Assembly (NCBI RefSeq): GCF_002454115.1
Contig: NZ_DKIH01000002.1
Coordinates: forward strand, 43,183-50,390
Source of the DNA: Sphingopyxis sp. UBA6723
Lineage (GTDB): Bacteria > Pseudomonadota > Alphaproteobacteria > Sphingomonadales > Sphingomonadaceae
Length of the DNA stretch: 7,208 nucleotides
Reading direction: 5' to 3'
Shown here: positions 5,722 to 7,208 of the stretch, one piece after another
Layout: each line of letters opens with the position of its first letter
How positions within the stretch are numbered: position 1 is the stretch's first letter
Position numbers and translations under genes: made by a program
The notes under the pieces: model-generated
What the model saw: the letters and a program-made list of their open reading frames with translations, nothing else
Database searches by the model: none
What the model was told of the DNA's origin: nothing

Positions 5722-5845
5722 CCCCTCCCCTTCAGGGGAGGGGCAGCGAGACGCGCGGGCTTGCCCGCTAGTCGCAGCGGGGTGGGCGTCGACGCTGGCG
5801 CCTTCCCGCGACCCCCACCCCAACCCCTCCCCTGAAGGGGAGGGG
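5722..5845. repeat. 124-bp element with self-palindromic inverted ends, ilvC-bioF gap
   Basis: The two ends are exact 22-base inverted copies, and each is a hairpin: CCCCTCCCC (5722-5730) with GGGGAGGGG (5735-5743) over loop TTCA, and CCCCTCCCC (5824-5832) with GGGGAGGGG (5837-5845) over loop TGAA. The interior holds GCGGGC/GCCCGC (5755-5760, 5763-5768), the perfect palindrome GCGTCGACGC (5786-5795) and GGGGTGGG/CCCACCCC (5779-5786, 5814-5821). It has no coding capacity for a mobility protein, so it looks like a REPIN- or MITE-like non-autonomous element. The right arm is purine-rich and could serve as ribosome binding sequence for bioF. No T-run follows either hairpin. Confidence 0.85.
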
Positions 5846-5863
5846 CTTGTGATATCGGCCCTG

Positions 5864-7006
5864 ATGACCGACCAATCCCACCCCTTCGACACCCACCGCG
5901 CCGACCTTGCCGCGCTGGCCGCGCAAAGCAGCCGCCGCGCCCTCGCGCCGCGCGCCGGTCGCGACTTCGCGTCGAACGACTATCTCGGCCTTGCCGATTC
6001 CGACACGCTGCGCGCCGCCCTCACCGCGGGAATCGAACGCGGCCTGCCCGCCGGATCGGGCGGCTCGCGCTTGCTCCGCGGCAACCACCCCGAACATGAA
6101 GCGCTCGAAGCCCATGCCGCGCGCCATTACGGCAGCGAAGCCGCGCTGTTTTTCGCCACCGGCTTCGCCGCCAACACCGCACTCTTCGCCACGCTTCCCC
6201 AGCGCGGCGACCTTGTCGTCCATGACGAACTGATCCACGCCAGCGCCCACGACGGCATGAAGCTCGGCCGCGCCGGGACCGTCGCCGCCGCGCACAACGA
6301 CGCGCAGGCGTTCGACGACATCATCGCCCGCTGGCGCGCGGGAGGCGGCGGCGGCACACCGTGGATCGCGGTCGAAAGCCTCTACAGCATGGACGGCGAC
6401 CGCGCCCCGCTCGCCCAACTTGCCGCGGTCGCCGATCGCCACGACGCAGTGCTGGTCGTCGACGAAGCGCACGCAACCGGGGTCTTCGGTCCCGGCGGCG
6501 CGGGCCTCGCCCACGCGCTACCGCGCCGCGACAACCTCATCACCCTTCACACTTGCGGCAAGGCGCTCGGCTGCGAAGGCGCGCTGCTGTGCGCCCCCGC
6601 GATCGCAACCGACTTCATCGTCAACCGCGGCCGCCCCTTCATCTTCTCGACCGCCCCGTCGCCGCTGATGGCGTGGCTCGTCCGTCACGCGATCGAGATC
6701 GTCGCGAACGAGCCCGAACGGCAGGCGCGCCTGCACGCGGTCGTCCGCCACGCGACCGAACGTCTCGTGCCCCTCGGCATCCCGGCCAGCGGCACCCAGA
6801 TCCTGCCTGTCATCATCGGCGACAACCAGCGCACGATGCGCATCGCCGCGGCGCTGCGTGAGGCCGGGTTCGACATCCGCGGCATCCGCCCGCCAACCGT
6901 GCAGCAGGGGACCGCACGGCTGCGCATCGCGATCACCCTCAACGTCGACGAGGCCGACATCGACGCAATGGCCGACGCGCTCGCGCAAGCGATGGCCGCA
7001 GCATGA
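5864..7006 (+). CDS. bioF: 8-amino-7-oxononanoate synthase BioF
   Basis: BioF is a PLP enzyme of the alpha-oxoamine synthase family that condenses L-alanine with a pimeloyl thioester to start the biotin rings. In the 380-residue form the motifs are FASNDYLGL (35-43), GSGGSRLLRGNH (64-75), DELIHASAHDG (121-131, His125 stacking on PLP), ESLYSMDGD (171-179), DEAHATG (200-206) and HTCGKALG (229-236) with the Schiff-base Lys233. The adjacent bioD separates it from the glycine-dependent paralogues. The start is uncertain. ATG 5864 gives the family-like N-terminus MTDQSHPF but its AGGGG is 18 bases away; GTG 5849 has GGAGG at better spacing. The frame stays open back to GTG 5714 only by translating the upstream repeat, so that longer form is probably an artefact. 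Its stop codon overlaps the bioD start in ATGA. Confidence 0.92.
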   Translation: MTDQSHPFDTHRADLAALAAQSSRRALAPRAGRDFASNDYLGLADSDTLRAALTAGIERGLPAGSGGSRLLRGNHPEHEALEAHAARHYGSEAALFFATGFAANTALFATLPQRGDLVVHDELIHASAHDGMKLGRAGTVAAAHNDAQAFDDIIARWRAGGGGGTPWIAVESLYSMDGDRAPLAQLAAVADRHDAVLVVDEAHATGVFGPGGAGLAHALPRRDNLITLHTCGKALGCEGALLCAPAIATDFIVNRGRPFIFSTAPSPLMAWLVRHAIEIVANEPERQARLHAVVRHATERLVPLGIPASGTQILPVIIGDNQRTMRIAAALREAGFDIRGIRPPTVQQGTARLRIAITLNVDEADIDAMADALAQAMAAA

Positions 7007-7208
7007 CCCGCTTCGTCGTCACTGGCACCGACACCGGCATCGGCAAGACGATCTTTTCGGCCGCCCTCGCGGGTGCGACGGGTGCGCCTTACTGGAAGCC
7101 GATCCAGGCGGGCCTTGAGGAAGAAACCGATAGCGAGACGGTCGCTAAACTCCTCCCTGCGCGAAGCGTGGGGAGGGGGACCGTCCGCGAAGCGGATGGT
7201 GGAGGGGC
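7003..7208 (+). CDS. bioD: Dethiobiotin synthase BioD, N-terminal part, cut by window end
   Basis: BioD is an ATP-dependent enzyme that closes the ureido ring of dethiobiotin from 7,8-diaminononanoate and CO2. The visible 68 codons begin MTRFVVTGTDTGIGKT, with the P-loop-like GTDTGIGKT (8-16) that marks BioD. YWKPIQAG (30-37) follows, then TDSETVAKL (42-50), all typical. From about residue 50 the family-like sequence gives way to translation of a palindromic repeat (LPARSVGRGTVREADGGG), with the frame still open at the window edge. This is therefore either an in-frame repeat insertion or an interrupted gene. The ATG overlaps the bioF TGA by two bases, suggesting translational coupling. Confidence 0.85.
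   Translation, partial: MTRFVVTGTDTGIGKTIFSAALAGATGAPYWKPIQAGLEEETDSETVAKLLPARSVGRGTVREADGGG
7152..7208 (+). repeat. Two-hairpin palindromic repeat, copy 2, inside bioD
   Basis: Hairpin one pairs CCTCCCTGCGC (7152-7162) with GCGTGGGGAGG (7166-7176) over GAA, with two wobbles. After a GGG spacer, hairpin two pairs ACCGTCCGC (7180-7188) with GCGGATGGT (7192-7200) over GAA, with one wobble. The tail is GGAGGGGC (7201-7208). Order, spacer and tail match the inverted copy at 101-147, while stem tops and loops differ. The unit may continue beyond the window. Confidence 0.8.

Noticed and set aside
5722..5743. Intrinsic terminator between ilvC and bioF
   Set aside because: The stem is strong but no T-run follows and the same hairpin recurs inverted at 5824-5845, so a repeat end is the better reading.
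1..7208. CRISPR array, tRNA/rRNA gene, transposase or defence system
   Set aside because: The repeats are few, differ in type and are not regularly spaced. No RNA gene fold or transposase/nuclease motif was seen. The genes are core biosynthesis, so I cannot support an undescribed system beyond the repeat observations.

Overview
The window is a GC-rich (roughly 65% G+C by eye) alphaproteobacterial segment, most likely from a sphingomonad (Sphingopyxis/Sphingomonas-like). I base this on the miaA-ilvB-ilvN-ilvC order, on the protein sequences, and on intergenic palindromes of the C-rich/G-rich type that I recall as widespread in that group. The genus is inferred from memory and was not tested. 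The core is ordinary biosynthesis: I see no phage, defence, transposase or CRISPR locus. The interest lies in the repeats that fill almost every gap, and in a few local details.

Layout. Positions 1-182 hold no convincing gene: they carry a palindromic repeat unit (101-147), a piece of a second copy at the very edge (1-10), and a hairpin just past the serB stop codon. serB (phosphoserine phosphatase) runs leftward from 1067. miaA (tRNA dimethylallyltransferase) runs rightward from 1066, so the two start codons interlock in one CATG and each gene's upstream signals must lie inside the other gene. The last codons of miaA are strikingly AT-rich and merge into a probable promoter for ilvB. ilvB, ilvN and ilvC follow on the same strand and encode the acetolactate synthase catalytic subunit, its regulatory subunit and ketol-acid reductoisomerase. 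These catalyse the first two common steps of valine/isoleucine (and leucine precursor) synthesis. bioF follows, and its stop codon overlaps the start of bioD, which is cut by the window end; both are biotin genes.

Repeats. Each of the three internal gaps of the ilvBNC-bioF run holds a different palindromic element (3869-4046, 4601-4656, 5722-5845), and each element ends within about 25 bases of the next start codon. A further family has two copies in opposite orientation at the two ends of the window (101-147 and 7152-7208). The copies share the same two-hairpin architecture but have different stem tops. The right copy lies inside the bioD reading frame. The window begins and ends with the same octamer, GGAGGGGC, from that family, which suggests the piece may be bounded by repeat copies.

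How the genes work together. ilvBNC-bioFD is probably expressed as one rightward unit from the promoter near 2011-2039, with the repeats acting as RNA hairpins between cistrons. serB and miaA are unrelated housekeeping genes that share a zero-length divergent junction. The main protein-level oddity is in IlvB, where the usual GDG of the thiamine-diphosphate/metal motif reads GEA.
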